Shown: in pieces, positions 1 to 8,006 of the stretch
How the letters are laid out: every line of letters begins with the position of its first letter
How positions within the stretch are numbered: the stretch's first letter is position 1
Assembly: GCA_946480345.1 (NCBI GenBank)
Contig: CAMLJR010000091.1
Coordinates: 1-11,641, forward strand
Direction: 5' to 3'
DNA from: an uncultured Spongiibacteraceae bacterium
GTDB taxonomy: Bacteria > Pseudomonadota > Gammaproteobacteria > Pseudomonadales > CAMLJR01
DNA: 11,641 nucleotides
Position numbers and translations under genes: made by a program
The notes under the pieces: model-generated
Seen by the model: only the letters and a program-made list of their open reading frames with translations
Told to the model about the DNA's origin: nothing
The model's database searches: none

Positions 1-1565
1 TGCCGCATGCCGGTAAACACCATTGCCATGCCGTGCTCGTCGGCGGCGGCGATGACTTCGTCGTCGCGAATCGATCCGCCCGGTTGAATTACGCAGGCAA
101 TGCCGTTTTTGGCGGCGTTATCGATGCCATCGCGAAATGGGAAAAATGCATCCGATGCCATCATCGCGCCCTGCACCTGCAAGCCAGCGTGTTCGGCTTT
201 GATCGCGGCGATGCGCGCCGAATTAACGCGGCTCATTTGTCCTGCGCCGACGCCAATCGTGCGGCCGTCCTTACCGTAAACGATCGCATTCGATTTGACG
301 AATTTCGCGACTTTCCACGTGAACAATAAATCGCGAATTTCGGTTTCGGTCGGTTGACGTTTCGTGACGATTTTCAGATCGCTCGCGGTAATTAAACCGA
401 GATCGCGATCCTGCACCAACAGACCGCCGTTGACGCGTTTGAAATCGAATGCCCGCAGGTTTTCTTTCCACTGGCCACACGCAAGCAGACGCACGTTTTT
501 CTTTTCCGCGACAATCGCGCTCGCTTCGTTGCTGACGCTCGGCGCGATGATCACTTCGACAAACTGGCGATCGACGATGGCTTTCGCGGTCGCTGCGTCG
601 AGTTCGCGGTTGAACGCAATGATGCCGCCGAAGGCCGATTCGGTATCGGTCGCGAAGGCGAGTTCATACGCTTGCAAAATCGAATCGGCAACGGCAACGC
701 CACAGGGATTCGCATGCTTGACGATAACGCACGCGGGCTCGGCGAATTGTTTTACGCATTCGAGTGCGGCATCGGTGTCGGCGATGTTGTTGTAGGAAAG
801 CTCTTTGCCTTGCAATTGTTTTGCAGTGGAGATGCTGGCTTCTTTAGGTGCTTTTTCTACATAGAACGCGGAATGCTGGTGCGGGTTTTCGCCGTAGCGC
901 ATGTCCTGCGCTTTGATGAATTGCAGATTGAACGTGCGCGGAAATTGTTCATTGCCGCCCGGTACGAGTCGGCCGAAATAATTCGCGATTGCACCGTCGT
1001 AAGCGGCTGTGTGTTCGTACGCTTTAATCGCGAGATCGAAACGCGTTTTATACGATGTCGCACCGTTGTTGTTTTTCATCTCGGCAAGAATTGCCGCGTA
1101 ATCGCCGGCATTCACGACGATGTTTACGAACGGATGATTTTTTGCCGCCGCGCGCACCATCGTCGGCCCGCCGATATCGATATTTTCGATTGCATCATCG
1201 AGCGTGCAATTCGGTTTCGATACGGTCTGCTCGAATGGATACAGATTCACCACCACCATATCGATCGGTTTGATGCCGTGTTGCGTCATCACTGCGTCGT
1301 CCTGACCGCGACGACCGAGAATGCCGCCATGCACTTTTGGATGCAGCGTTTTCACGCGGCCATCCATCATCTCGGGAAACTCGGTGTATTCGGAGACTTC
1401 GGTGACCGCGACGCTGTTGTCCTTCAGCAATTTATAGGTGCCGCCCGTCGAGAGAATTTCGACACCGAAAGCGCTCAGCGCTTTCGCGAAATCGACGATG
1501 CCGGTTTTGTCGGACACGCTGATCAGCGCGCGTTTTACAGAAATCAAATCGGTGTGCGTGGTCAT
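1..1565 (-). CDS. purH: Bifunctional AICAR transformylase / IMP cyclohydrolase PurH (3' end cut by window edge)
   Basis: Catalyses the last two steps of purine synthesis in the cytoplasm: formylation of AICAR with 10-formyl-THF, then ring closure to IMP. 521 codons are visible. The N-terminal MGS-like cyclohydrolase domain (about 1-150) carries SVSDKTGI (16-23), [13 protein letters not shown] (69-81), VNLYPF (106-111) and [14 protein letters not shown] (130-143). The transformylase domain follows, with catalytic K283-H284 in KHANPCG, then YGENPHQ (224-230) and [10 protein letters not shown] (471-480). The reading runs off the left edge at FTGMR; E. coli PurH ends a few residues after the matching point, so only a handful of residues plus the stop are missing. 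ATG at 1565 gives a normal N-terminus; the ribosome site is weak (GGA about ten bases upstream). It lies downstream of fis, separated by a hairpin at 1614-1636. I see no PurR-like box in the 109-base gap. Identity is secure. Confidence 0.98.
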   Translation of the reverse strand, partial: MTTHTDLISVKRALISVSDKTGIVDFAKALSAFGVEILSTGGTYKLLKDNSVAVTEVSEYTEFPEMMDGRVKTLHPKVHGGILGRRGQDDAVMTQHGIKPIDMVVVNLYPFEQTVSKPNCTLDDAIENIDIGGPTMVRAAAKNHPFVNIVVNAGDYAAILAEMKNNNGATSYKTRFDLAIKAYEHTAAYDGAIANYFGRLVPGGNEQFPRTFNLQFIKAQDMRYGENPHQHSAFYVEKAPKEASISTAKQLQGKELSYNNIADTDAALECVKQFAEPACVIVKHANPCGVAVADSILQAYELAFATDTESAFGGIIAFNRELDAATAKAIVDRQFVEVIIAPSVSNEASAIVAEKKNVRLLACGQWKENLRAFDFKRVNGGLLVQDRDLGLITASDLKIVTKRQPTETEIRDLLFTWKVAKFVKSNAIVYGKDGRTIGVGAGQMSRVNSARIAAIKAEHAGLQVQGAMMASDAFFPFRDGIDNAAKNGIACVIQPGGSIRDDEVIAAADEHGMAMVFTGMR

Positions 1566-1613
1566 GGAGAAATATCCGTTAACAAAATTTCGTAATGCAG
1601 ATACTGAAACGAC

Positions 1614-1636
1614 AAGGGGTGATTCGATCACCCCTT
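1614..1636. terminator. Perfect hairpin between fis and purH, possible bidirectional terminator
   Basis: AAGGGGTGAT and ATCACCCCTT pair perfectly (10 bp) around a TCG loop, about 40 bases past the fis stop and about 50 bases before the purH start. On the plus strand the stem runs into TTTTGTTT, a good U-tract. On the minus strand, the direction of fis and purH, it is followed by TTGTCGTTTC, a weak U-tract. It could end or attenuate the dusB-fis transcript, but by sequence it should work better against antisense transcription coming from inside purH. The stem is seen directly; function is inferred. Confidence 0.6.
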
Positions 1637-1674
1637 TTGTTTATGTATTGGAAGATTGTCTATGTGTTAGAAAA

Positions 1675-2022
1675 TTACAGCAGGTCGTACTGCTTCAATT
1701 TCTTGCGCAGCGTGCCGCGATTCAGGCCGAGCAATACGGCGGCTTTGGTCTGGTTGTTGCGGGTGTAGCGCAATACTTCTTCGAGCAGCGGCGCTTCGAC
1801 TTCGGACAGCACCATGTTGTACACGTCGGTGACTTCCTGACCGTCGAGGTGTTTGAAATAGTTGCTCAATGCAATCGCCACGCTATCGCGCAACGTTTGC
1901 GCTTGCGATACCGGCGCGTGCGTCAAATGCTGTTTTTGCAGATCGCTGTTGCTGAGCGGATTGCCTACGCCTGTCAGAGAATTGTTTGCGCCGTCGCCAA
2001 TAAAACGTTCACTGTTGTTCAT
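1675..2022 (-). CDS. fis: DNA-binding protein Fis
   Basis: Nucleoid-associated homodimer that bends DNA and activates rRNA, tRNA and other growth genes in fast-growing cells. The product is 115 aa against 98 in E. coli; the extra length is a Ser/Asn/Gln-rich N-terminus (1-40). The core starts at [14 protein letters not shown] (43-56), continues through [28 protein letters not shown] (61-88), and ends in the helix-turn-helix [20 protein letters not shown] (90-109) with a QYDLL tail. That C-terminal end matches the Pseudomonas form as I remember it. The start ATG overlaps the dusB stop as ATGA (4-base overlap), so translation is probably coupled to dusB, an arrangement known for dusB-fis in Gammaproteobacteria. 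A start further downstream is possible in principle, but the overlap supports the one chosen. Confidence 0.97.
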   Translation of the reverse strand: MNNSERFIGDGANNSLTGVGNPLSNSDLQKQHLTHAPVSQAQTLRDSVAIALSNYFKHLDGQEVTDVYNMVLSEVEAPLLEEVLRYTRNNQTKAAVLLGLNRGTLRKKLKQYDLL

Positions 2023-3005
2023 GCTGCTTGTTCCTCGTCAGTCAGTCTCGCAAACCAAAGATTGAGAGCGCGATGTTGCTCGGCGGGCTGTTCCAGCGCG
2101 TTGAATTGTTGCCGGAATAGCGCCGCGTCGGGCTGGTGTGCGAGATACCAGCCCATATGTTTGCGCGCGATACGCACGCCCATCGGTTCTCCATAAAATT
2201 CGTGCAGTTGCTGTAGATGGTCTTGCATGATCGACAGCAGTTGGTGCGCATCCGGCGCGGGGGTGCAGGTGCCATCGCGTAGGTAGTCGGCGATTTGCCC
2301 GCATAACCACGGTTGTCCCTGCGCGGCGCGGCCGATCATGACGCCATCGGCTTTTGTATGCGCCAAAACCATCGCCGCTTTCTGCGGCGAATCAATGTCG
2401 CCATTGGCGAGCACTGGAATAGCCACCGCTGCCTTGACCGCTGCGATGGTGTCGTACTCGGCATATCCCTCGAACCGACAGGCGCGGGTACGACCGTGCA
2501 CGGCGAGCAGCTGGATGCCGCTGTCCGCCGCGATATGTGCAATTCGCACCGCGTTGCGCTGGTCGGGCGACCAGCCGGTGCGAATCTTCAGCGTCACCGG
2601 AACCGGCACCGCTTGCACGACCGCTTCGAGGATCGCTGCGACCAGTGGTTCATCGCGCAGCAATGCCGAGCCGGCGGCGCGCTTACACACCTTTTTTGCC
2701 GGACAACCCATGTTGATATCGATGATTTGCGCACCGTTATCGACATTGATCCGCGCGGCTTCCGCCATCTGCTGTGGATCGCTGCCGGCGATCTGTACCG
2801 AAATCGGCGCGTCCTCGCCCACATGATCCATACGCCAGGTCGATTTGCGGCTATGCCACAACACGATGTCACTGGTCAGCATTTCCGATACCGCGAGGCC
2901 GGCGCCGAAACGGCGGCACAATTGACGGAACGGGCGATCGGTCACCCCGGCCATCGGCGCCAATACCACGGGACTACTTAAAGCGTAGTGACCAAGCGTA
3001 ATCAT
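2019..3005 (-). CDS. dusB: tRNA-dihydrouridine synthase B (DusB)
   Basis: FMN-dependent, NADPH-using enzyme that reduces uridine in the tRNA D-loop; DusB acts at U17 in E. coli (family knowledge). The product is 328 aa, close to the 321 of E. coli. The TIM-barrel begins with [15 protein letters not shown] (13-27). The catalytic cysteine C101 lies in [10 protein letters not shown], followed by AGSALL. K140 in TLKIRTGW, H170 in AVHGRTR, VLANGDI (198-204) and [15 protein letters not shown] (220-234) form the flavin and tRNA-binding surface. A C-terminal helical domain follows from about 240. The last bases overlap fis. ATG at 3005 gives the expected family N-terminus; no strong ribosome site precedes it (the leader is pyrimidine-rich). 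A candidate promoter lies at 3045-3073. Other Dus paralogues are possible on general grounds, but the fis linkage and motifs fit DusB. Confidence 0.97.
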   Translation of the reverse strand: MITLGHYALSSPVVLAPMAGVTDRPFRQLCRRFGAGLAVSEMLTSDIVLWHSRKSTWRMDHVGEDAPISVQIAGSDPQQMAEAARINVDNGAQIIDINMGCPAKKVCKRAAGSALLRDEPLVAAILEAVVQAVPVPVTLKIRTGWSPDQRNAVRIAHIAADSGIQLLAVHGRTRACRFEGYAEYDTIAAVKAAVAIPVLANGDIDSPQKAAMVLAHTKADGVMIGRAAQGQPWLCGQIADYLRDGTCTPAPDAHQLLSIMQDHLQQLHEFYGEPMGVRIARKHMGWYLAHQPDAALFRQQFNALEQPAEQHRALNLWFARLTDEEQAA

Positions 3006-3044
3006 TGGGCGAACCGAAGTGGGGGAGGCAAAAAAGAGGGCGCT

Positions 3045-3073
3045 ATGATACCCGCTGACCCTGGCCGATTAAA
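3045..3073 (-). promoter_or_regulatory. Candidate sigma-70 promoter for dusB-fis with GC-rich discriminator
   Basis: Read on the minus strand, TTTAAT (3068-3073) and TATCAT (3045-3050) stand exactly 17 bases apart. The -10 matches consensus at 5 of 6 positions, the -35 at 3 of 6. The bases after the -10 are AGCGCCCTC, a GC-rich discriminator of the kind found at promoters shut down by ppGpp/DksA, including E. coli fis. Transcription would begin near 3037-3039, giving a leader of about 33 bases before dusB. The match is seen directly; stringent control is inference. Confidence 0.5.
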
Positions 3074-3155
3074 GGCCTTAGTGCAGCTTTTAACCAGAAT
3101 CGCGTATCGAGATTTACGACTGGTTGTAATCGATCAACAGATCAAGTGACGATGA

Positions 3156-4463
3156 CTACGGAGCGTTGGCCGGCACTACCGTCAGCAGATAATTCACCGC
3201 TCGTGGGCCCGGATCGAGCAGTTCGAGCGCGATATGCACCGGCTGTTGCATCGGCATCAACCGCGATCCGCTCAATTCGCCGCTCAGATATTCGTCCGGA
3301 CGAAATTGTCGACCCGCCACCGGCGCGCCGTTCAAATCGGTGAACTGCAATTGCAGCAACGGATAGGGCTGCGCGAAACCGGCCTGATTAGTGATGATTG
3401 CGTCGACCGCGAGCGCGCCGCGCTGCGTTGGATGGCTGCGCACGATCAGGCTGCTGCTGCGGATCGAGGCGGTATCGATTTGCGGCGGCAACACACAGCC
3501 GGCGATTTCGCAGCCGCGTTCAAGCCAGGGTCGTAAAGGCCCGTGCGACAACGAGGCAAAATTGAAATAGAGGTATTGGCCAACGCCGAGCGCAATGACC
3601 AGCACCAGCCCCAACCCCCACAGTATTTTTGGCCAGCGCGCCTCATGCGTGAATTGATGCAGATGCAGCGGTTCCTGTTCCAACCGATTAAGCCCGAATA
3701 ACCCGCGCTGGTGATCGTCAATCGGATCTGCGCGCATCGGCTCAAGCGCAATTTCTTCCGGTGCGGAAAAGCTTTCGCTTGGCGATGGTTCCGCCGGCTG
3801 CACGGGGGCGGTTTTGGATGCGCGCGGGGAATCGAGATCGAGGTTCAGAAATTCGTCGGATAAATCGCCGCTCGTCGATGGTTCATCGGCGATTTCAGGC
3901 ACGGTATCGAGCATGTCGCCGTAGTCGTCGAAAATGTCGGCGCGCGGCGGAGCGGCTTTGGCGGCGGCCGCGAGAGGCTCGGTGTCATCTTCGAGCAGTT
4001 TCTGCGCCCACGATTCCTCATCGACATGATCGTCGTGCTCTTCGTGCTGTTCTCTTTTAAAACTCGTGCCGGTGTCTTCTTCCCAGCTGTTGATTTCGAG
4101 GAAGGTTTCGCTGAATTCGTCGGGGCCGCTATCGTCGATGACTTCGAAATCATCGTCGACCGGGTTGAAGATGCTGCGATTGGCAGTCGTGGTTGCCGGT
4201 GCGTCGTCGGCATCATCGGTGAACAACGGCGTGTCATCGTCGAACAACGCGTCGTCGTCGATTTCGAGGTCATCGGGTGCGTAGTTCGATTCGGCTTTTT
4301 GAGTTTTGACGGGCGCCGGTGTTTCTTCGACCCAGTGATCGCGCGCGTTAAAAATATGCAGGCATGAGCCGCAGCGAACCGCGCCCGCGGCAACCGCCAA
4401 ATGGGCTTCGGTGACGCGGAATGAAGTGCCGCAACGCGGGCATTGAGTAATACGTTGATCCAT
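3156..4463 (-). CDS. Zinc-ribbon, single-pass membrane protein with DUF3426 domain
   Basis: Function is not known. The 435-aa protein has three parts. An N-terminal MJ0042-type zinc ribbon has C8-x2-C11 and C31-x2-C34, which should bind one zinc in the cytoplasm. A long low-complexity linker (about 45-250) is very rich in Asp and Glu with few basic residues, probably disordered. One membrane segment (about 278-300, ILWGLGLVLVIALGVGQYLY) is followed by a periplasmic DUF3426 domain (about 300-432) with the cysteine pair C318 and C323 in GCEIAGC. Family members commonly lie between prmA and dusB-fis, as here. The ATG at 4463 directly precedes the zinc ribbon. The gene starts 135 bases after prmA; a weak -10-like TACACT lies in that gap, so it may be transcribed with prmA or from its own weak promoter. 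The architecture is certain; any role is open. Confidence 0.93.
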   Translation of the reverse strand: MDQRITQCPRCGTSFRVTEAHLAVAAGAVRCGSCLHIFNARDHWVEETPAPVKTQKAESNYAPDDLEIDDDALFDDDTPLFTDDADDAPATTTANRSIFNPVDDDFEVIDDSGPDEFSETFLEINSWEEDTGTSFKREQHEEHDDHVDEESWAQKLLEDDTEPLAAAAKAAPPRADIFDDYGDMLDTVPEIADEPSTSGDLSDEFLNLDLDSPRASKTAPVQPAEPSPSESFSAPEEIALEPMRADPIDDHQRGLFGLNRLEQEPLHLHQFTHEARWPKILWGLGLVLVIALGVGQYLYFNFASLSHGPLRPWLERGCEIAGCVLPPQIDTASIRSSSLIVRSHPTQRGALAVDAIITNQAGFAQPYPLLQLQFTDLNGAPVAGRQFRPDEYLSGELSGSRLMPMQQPVHIALELLDPGPRAVNYLLTVVPANAP

Positions 4464-4598
4464 CGGGTTTTTACTCTGAAATTCGCGCTCAAACGCTGTG
4501 CAGTGTAGTCGAGCCGAACCGCGATTTACTCGCGAATCACGGACTTATTGGCGGAATCTGCGACTTCGTCGGGCTTCGGCAGAAATTCGTCGCCGGTT

Positions 4599-5480
4599 TT
4601 AAGCAGTTTTGACGCCATTCAGGCGCGCCCAGTTCTCGCGGAGCACCGGCGCTTCGACGACAAACCATGGCCTGTAACTCGCCGCCACAACTTCTGCCTG
4701 TTCGCTGAGGATGCCGGACAGTGCGAGCTGCCCATCGCGTCGCGTCGCCTGCGCCAGTAAAGGTGCCAATTCCTGTAGCGGCCCGGCGAGGATATTCGCG
4801 ACGGTGACATCGACGACGCAGTCAGCCGGAAATTGCTCGGGTGTGAAAGTCAGCAGTCGCTCCGGCGCGATACCGTTGCGCGCGGCGTTATCGTGCGTCG
4901 CCACCAGTGCCTGCGGATCGTTGTCGACACCGATCGCGCGTTCGGCGCCGAGCAGCAACGCCGCAATCGCGAGGATGCCCGAACCGCAGCCGTAATCGAG
5001 CACGGTGCAGCCGGTCAGGTCGAGACCATCGAGCCATTCGAGACACAGCGCCGTCGTCGGATGCGTACCGGTGCCGAATGCCAGACCGGGATCGAGCCGC
5101 AGCACAACCGCGTTTGGATCGGGCGCTTCGCTCCAGCTCGGGCAGACCCACAATCGCTGGCCGAAACGCATCGGCTGAAAATCCGCCATCCACGCCCGCT
5201 CCCACGGCTGATCGTCGAGGCTTTGCGCGCGATAGGCGGGTAATTCGGAGAGTTGTGAGCGCAATGTCGCAATCACTGCATCGACATCGCAATCCGCGTC
5301 GAACAGCGCGAGCAGCTTGGTCTCGCTCCACAGCGGCGTTTCGCCAACGCCGGGTTCGAGCACCGGTTCGTCGGCGGCATCGAGCAGCGTTACCGACAGC
5401 GCGCCGACATCGAGCAGCGCATCCTCAAGTGCGGGTGCCTGCTCGCGGGTGCTGGCGAATTCCAGTTGCAGCCAGGGCAT
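4599..5480 (-). CDS. prmA: Ribosomal protein L11 methyltransferase PrmA
   Basis: Trimethylates lysines and the N-terminus of ribosomal protein L11 with S-adenosylmethionine. Length is 293 aa, the same as E. coli. An N-terminal L11-recognition domain (1-60) opens MPWLQLEF, followed by the linker with QPWERAW (91-97). The methyltransferase domain contains [15 protein letters not shown] (129-143), SAM motif [12 protein letters not shown] (160-170), the acidic residue after strand 2 in GVDNDPQAL (184-192), and VANILAGPL (227-235). The ATG lies 24 bases after the accC stop. The only purine-rich ribosome-binding candidate (AGGA, 14 bases from the ATG) is inside a hairpin with the accC stop, so translation is probably coupled to accC. 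A 30-codon open frame overlaps the last codons in another phase (4526-4618); it is not treated as part of this protein. Confidence 0.97.
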   Translation of the reverse strand: MPWLQLEFASTREQAPALEDALLDVGALSVTLLDAADEPVLEPGVGETPLWSETKLLALFDADCDVDAVIATLRSQLSELPAYRAQSLDDQPWERAWMADFQPMRFGQRLWVCPSWSEAPDPNAVVLRLDPGLAFGTGTHPTTALCLEWLDGLDLTGCTVLDYGCGSGILAIAALLLGAERAIGVDNDPQALVATHDNAARNGIAPERLLTFTPEQFPADCVVDVTVANILAGPLQELAPLLAQATRRDGQLALSGILSEQAEVVAASYRPWFVVEAPVLRENWARLNGVKTA

Positions 5481-5492
5481 GAAGAGCGACCG

Positions 5493-5512
5493 AATCCTGA
5501 CGAATCAGGATT
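5493..5512 (-). promoter_or_regulatory. UUCG-looped hairpin at the accC stop / prmA ribosome-binding junction
   Basis: AATCCTGA and TCAGGATT form a perfect 8-bp stem around the loop CGAA on the plus strand, which is UUCG in the minus-strand mRNA. The last three bases of the 5' arm are the UGA stop of accC. The 3' arm contains AGGA, the only Shine-Dalgarno-like run before the prmA ATG. A ribosome finishing accC would open the stem and expose it. No U-tract follows, so it is not a terminator. Structure is seen directly; the coupling role is inference. Confidence 0.55.
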
Positions 5513-6845
5513 TCAGTTTGTGCTCCAGGTAGTGAATGTTGACGCCGCCTTCGCGGAAGCCTGCATCGCGCACCAGCATGCGTTGCAGATCCTGGTTCGT
5601 GCGAATGCCTTCAACGACGAGCTCGTCGAGCGCCTGCCGCATCCGGTTCAATGCCTGTTCGCGGGTGTCGCCGTGCGTGATGATCTTGGCGATCATCGAA
5701 TCGTAATTCGGTGGCACGGTATAACCGCTGTACAGGTGCGAATCGACGCGCACGCCAGGGCCGCCCGGCGCATGAAAATGCGTCACCTTGCCGGGGCATG
5801 GAACGAAGGTTTTCGGGTCTTCGGCGTTGATGCGGCACTCGAATGCATGGCCGTTCAACTTGACGTCCTGTTGGCGGATCGACAACTTCTGACCCGACGC
5901 GATGCGCAGCTGTTCTTTGATGATGTCGATGCCAGTGATCATCTCGGTGACCGGATGTTCGACCTGCACGCGCGTATTCATTTCGATGAAGTAGAAGCGG
6001 CCGTCCTCGTACAGGAACTCGAACGTGCCTGCGCCGCGATAGCCGATGCTGACGCAGGCATCGACGCAGGCTTTCCACACGTCGGCGCGGATTTTGTCGG
6101 GAATGCCCGGGGCCGGCGCTTCTTCGAGCACCTTCTGGTGGCGGCGCTGTAGCGAGCAGTCGCGATCGCCGAGCGCAACGGCATTGCCCTGGCCGTCGGC
6201 GAGCACTTGAATCTCGACGTGGCGCGGGTTTTCGAGGAATTTTTCGAGGTAGACGGTATCGTCGCCGAATGCCGCTTTCGCTTCCGATTGCGTTACGTAA
6301 ATCGCGTTCAGCAGTGCGGCTTCGCTATGCACGACACGCATGCCGCGTCCGCCGCCGCCCGCTGCGGCCTTGATGATGACCGGGTAGCCGATTCGACGCG
6401 CAACTTTCAACGTCTGGTCCTGATCTTCGGTGATCGGGCCATCCGACCCGGGCACGGTCGGTACACCGGCCTTTTTCATCGCGGCGATGGCAGAGACTTT
6501 GTCGCCCATCAGGCGGATCACATCGGCAGTTGGGCCGATAAACACGAAGCCGCTCTTTTCGACTTGTTCGGCGAAATCGGCGTTTTCGGCGAGAAAGCCA
6601 TAGCCTGGGTGAATCGCGACAGCGTCGGTGATTTCGGCGGCGCTGATGATCGCCGGTCCGTTCAGATAGCTTTTGGGCGATGGCGCCGGGCCGATACAGA
6701 CCGATTCGTCGGCGAGGCGCACGTGCATCAGATCGGCATCGACGGTGGAATGCACCGCGACGGTTTTAATGCCCAATTCGCGACAGGCGCGCAGGATGCG
6801 GAGCGCAATTTCGCCGCGGTTGGCGATAACGACTTTTTCGAGCAT
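5505..6845 (-). CDS. accC: Acetyl-CoA carboxylase, biotin carboxylase subunit AccC
   Basis: ATP-dependent carboxylation of the biotin carried by AccB, first half-reaction of acetyl-CoA carboxylase and the committed step of fatty acid synthesis. The 446 aa (449 in E. coli) open with [21 protein letters not shown]-grasp residues fall at or very near E. coli numbering: K116, K159 in [14 protein letters not shown] (glycine loop 163-168), H236-Q237-K238, E276, E288, N290, R292 (catalytic loop [14 protein letters not shown], 288-301) and R338 in ECRINAEDP. No catalytic residue is missing. It follows accB by 31 bases, with GGGA ahead of the ATG. The stop lies in a hairpin shared with prmA. The accB-accC pair is normally co-transcribed to hold subunit ratios. 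Confidence 0.99.
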   Translation of the reverse strand: MLEKVVIANRGEIALRILRACRELGIKTVAVHSTVDADLMHVRLADESVCIGPAPSPKSYLNGPAIISAAEITDAVAIHPGYGFLAENADFAEQVEKSGFVFIGPTADVIRLMGDKVSAIAAMKKAGVPTVPGSDGPITEDQDQTLKVARRIGYPVIIKAAAGGGGRGMRVVHSEAALLNAIYVTQSEAKAAFGDDTVYLEKFLENPRHVEIQVLADGQGNAVALGDRDCSLQRRHQKVLEEAPAPGIPDKIRADVWKACVDACVSIGYRGAGTFEFLYEDGRFYFIEMNTRVQVEHPVTEMITGIDIIKEQLRIASGQKLSIRQQDVKLNGHAFECRINAEDPKTFVPCPGKVTHFHAPGGPGVRVDSHLYSGYTVPPNYDSMIAKIITHGDTREQALNRMRQALDELVVEGIRTNQDLQRMLVRDAGFREGGVNIHYLEHKLKS

Positions 6846-6876
6846 GGAATGTCCCGGTTCTTTGCCTGCGTGGGAA

Positions 6877-7344
6877 TTAAACGATGGTGATCAACGGCTG
6901 GTTGAATTCGACTGGTTGACCATCTTCGACCAGGATTGCCTCGACCACACCGGCTTTATCAGCTTCGATCTGGTTCATCATTTTCATCGCTTCGACGATA
7001 CAAATGACATCGCCGACTTTGACGTGCTTGCCGACTTCGACAAAGCTCGGCGAGCCGGGCGATGGCGAACGATAGAACGTACCCACCATCGGCGATTTCA
7101 CGATATGGCCGTTAGTCGCAGGTTTGGCTTCAGGTGCTGCGGCGGCAGCAGCAACCGGCGCGGCGGCCGGAGCAGCGGCAATCGGTGCGGCAGCCATTTG
7201 CGGTGCGGCATAGAACTGCGGTGCCATGCTGCTCGCGTTATTGCGGCTGATGCGAACCGATTCCTCGCCTTCCTTAATTTCGATTTCGTCGATATTCGAT
7301 TCTTCGAGCAATTCGATCAGTTTTTTGACTTTGCGAATATCCAT
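6877..7344 (-). CDS. accB: Biotin carboxyl carrier protein of acetyl-CoA carboxylase AccB
   Basis: Carries covalently bound biotin between the biotin carboxylase AccC and the carboxyltransferase AccAD. The 155 aa (156 in E. coli) begin with the conserved short helix region [20 protein letters not shown]. An Ala/Pro-rich flexible linker follows (about 45-75) and then the biotinyl domain (77-155). The biotinylated lysine is K121 in EAMKMMNQ. The protruding thumb [14 protein letters not shown] (88-101), typical of acetyl-CoA carboxylase carriers, separates it from other biotinyl or lipoyl domains. AGAGAGAG-type purines lie just ahead of the ATG as the ribosome site. The 65-base gap to aroQ holds a near-perfect 14-base direct repeat (7367-7399). 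Confidence 0.99.
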   Translation of the reverse strand: MDIRKVKKLIELLEESNIDEIEIKEGEESVRISRNNASSMAPQFYAAPQMAAAPIAAAPAAAPVAAAAAAPEAKPATNGHIVKSPMVGTFYRSPSPGSPSFVEVGKHVKVGDVICIVEAMKMMNQIEADKAGVVEAILVEDGQPVEFNQPLITIV

Positions 7345-7366
7345 CGTCTCTCTCTGGTCGTGTCAG

Positions 7367-7399
7367 TTAGTTGTTGAAGTTGCAATTAGTGGCTGAAGT
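7367..7399. repeat. Two-copy 14-base direct repeat in the aroQ-accB gap
   Basis: TTAGTTGTTGAAGT (7367-7380) and TTAGTGGCTGAAGT (7386-7399) match at 12 of 14 positions with a 19-base period. Together they fill about half of the 65-base gap ahead of accB. They could be tandem binding sites for a regulator of accBC or a chance duplication. I do not recognise the motif. Confidence 0.4.
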
Positions 7400-7409
7400 A
7401 AAAACGTGA

Positions 7410-7850
7410 TTACGGCGCGACTCGCGAGATCGCCGCTTGTAGGGCCAGTTCGTAGCTTTTCGCGCCGAAACCGCAGATCACGCCGACCGCGACATCCGAT
7501 AGATACGAATGGCGACGGAACGGCTCACGGGCATGCACATTGGAAAGATGCAGCTCGATAAACGGAATTTGGACGCCGAGCAACGCATCGCGCAGCGCGA
7601 TGCTGGTGTGCGTGAAGGCGCCGGGGTTGATCAGAATGAACGCTACGTCATCGGTCTTCGCGCGATGAACGCGATCGATCAGTTCGTGTTCTGCATTGGT
7701 TTGGAAAGTGTTGAGCTGATGCCCGGCAGCTTGCGCTTGTTGCGTCAGCAGTCGGTCGATATCGGCGAGCGTGGCGGCACCGTAAATCTCAGGTTCGCGG
7801 GTTCCCAGCAAATTCAGATTGGGTCCGTGCAAGACCAGAATCGACGCCAT
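7410..7850 (-). CDS. aroQ: Type II 3-dehydroquinate dehydratase AroQ
   Basis: Dehydrates 3-dehydroquinate to 3-dehydroshikimate, third step of the shikimate pathway, as a cytoplasmic dodecamer (family knowledge). The 146 aa are typical of type II enzymes. The N-terminus [20 protein letters not shown] (5-24) carries R18 and the catalytic Y23 on the mobile loop. [10 protein letters not shown] (74-83) provides N75 and H81. [16 protein letters not shown] (97-112) provides E99, H101, the catalytic histidine, and R112. [15 protein letters not shown] (123-137) closes the fold. GGGAGC precedes the ATG. It lies between dsbD (156 bases upstream) and accB (65 bases downstream), and may share a transcript with accBC. 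A TATAAC -10-like element (7869-7874) lies upstream without a convincing -35. Confidence 0.98.
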   Translation of the reverse strand: MASILVLHGPNLNLLGTREPEIYGAATLADIDRLLTQQAQAAGHQLNTFQTNAEHELIDRVHRAKTDDVAFILINPGAFTHTSIALRDALLGVQIPFIELHLSNVHAREPFRRHSYLSDVAVGVICGFGAKSYELALQAAISRVAP

Positions 7851-7908
7851 GAGCGCTCCCGAGAATTGTTATATGCGCCGCGCAACGGTGAGATGGTCGC
7901 GACATGGG

Positions 7909-7931
7909 CGGCGATTGTGCATCAATCGCCG
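7909..7931. repeat. 23-base palindrome between dsbD and aroQ
   Basis: CGGCGATTG and CAATCGCCG form a perfect 9-bp inverted repeat around TGCAT, about 75 bases past the dsbD stop and about 60 bases before the aroQ ATG. Neither side has a run of T, so it is not a standard intrinsic terminator. Possible roles are an mRNA 3'-end stem for dsbD or an operator for aroQ-accBC. The structure is certain, the role unknown. Confidence 0.5.
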
Positions 7932-8006
7932 GAAGCTGTGCAACACAATTAGCGAGGATGGGGGCACAATCGGGGCAAATAGCGCGAAATCCGCTCAAGC
8001 CGAAGA

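Noticed and set aside
672..1595. 307-codon plus-strand open frame
   Set aside because: It is antisense to purH, whose protein is complete and has all conserved motifs in the minus frame; the plus-strand product has no recognisable domain.
1566..1674. PurR operator upstream of purH
   Set aside because: No sequence resembling the PurR box is visible in the gap; only the hairpin stands out.
3845..4492. 215-codon minus-strand open frame
   Set aside because: It is a shifted frame of the zinc-ribbon gene; the peptide is Arg/Ser/Thr-rich low complexity, while the other frame has the zinc ribbon and membrane segment.
5466..6890. Two long plus-strand open frames opposite accC
   Set aside because: Both lie opposite the strongly conserved AccC frame and result from codon bias in a GC-rich gene.
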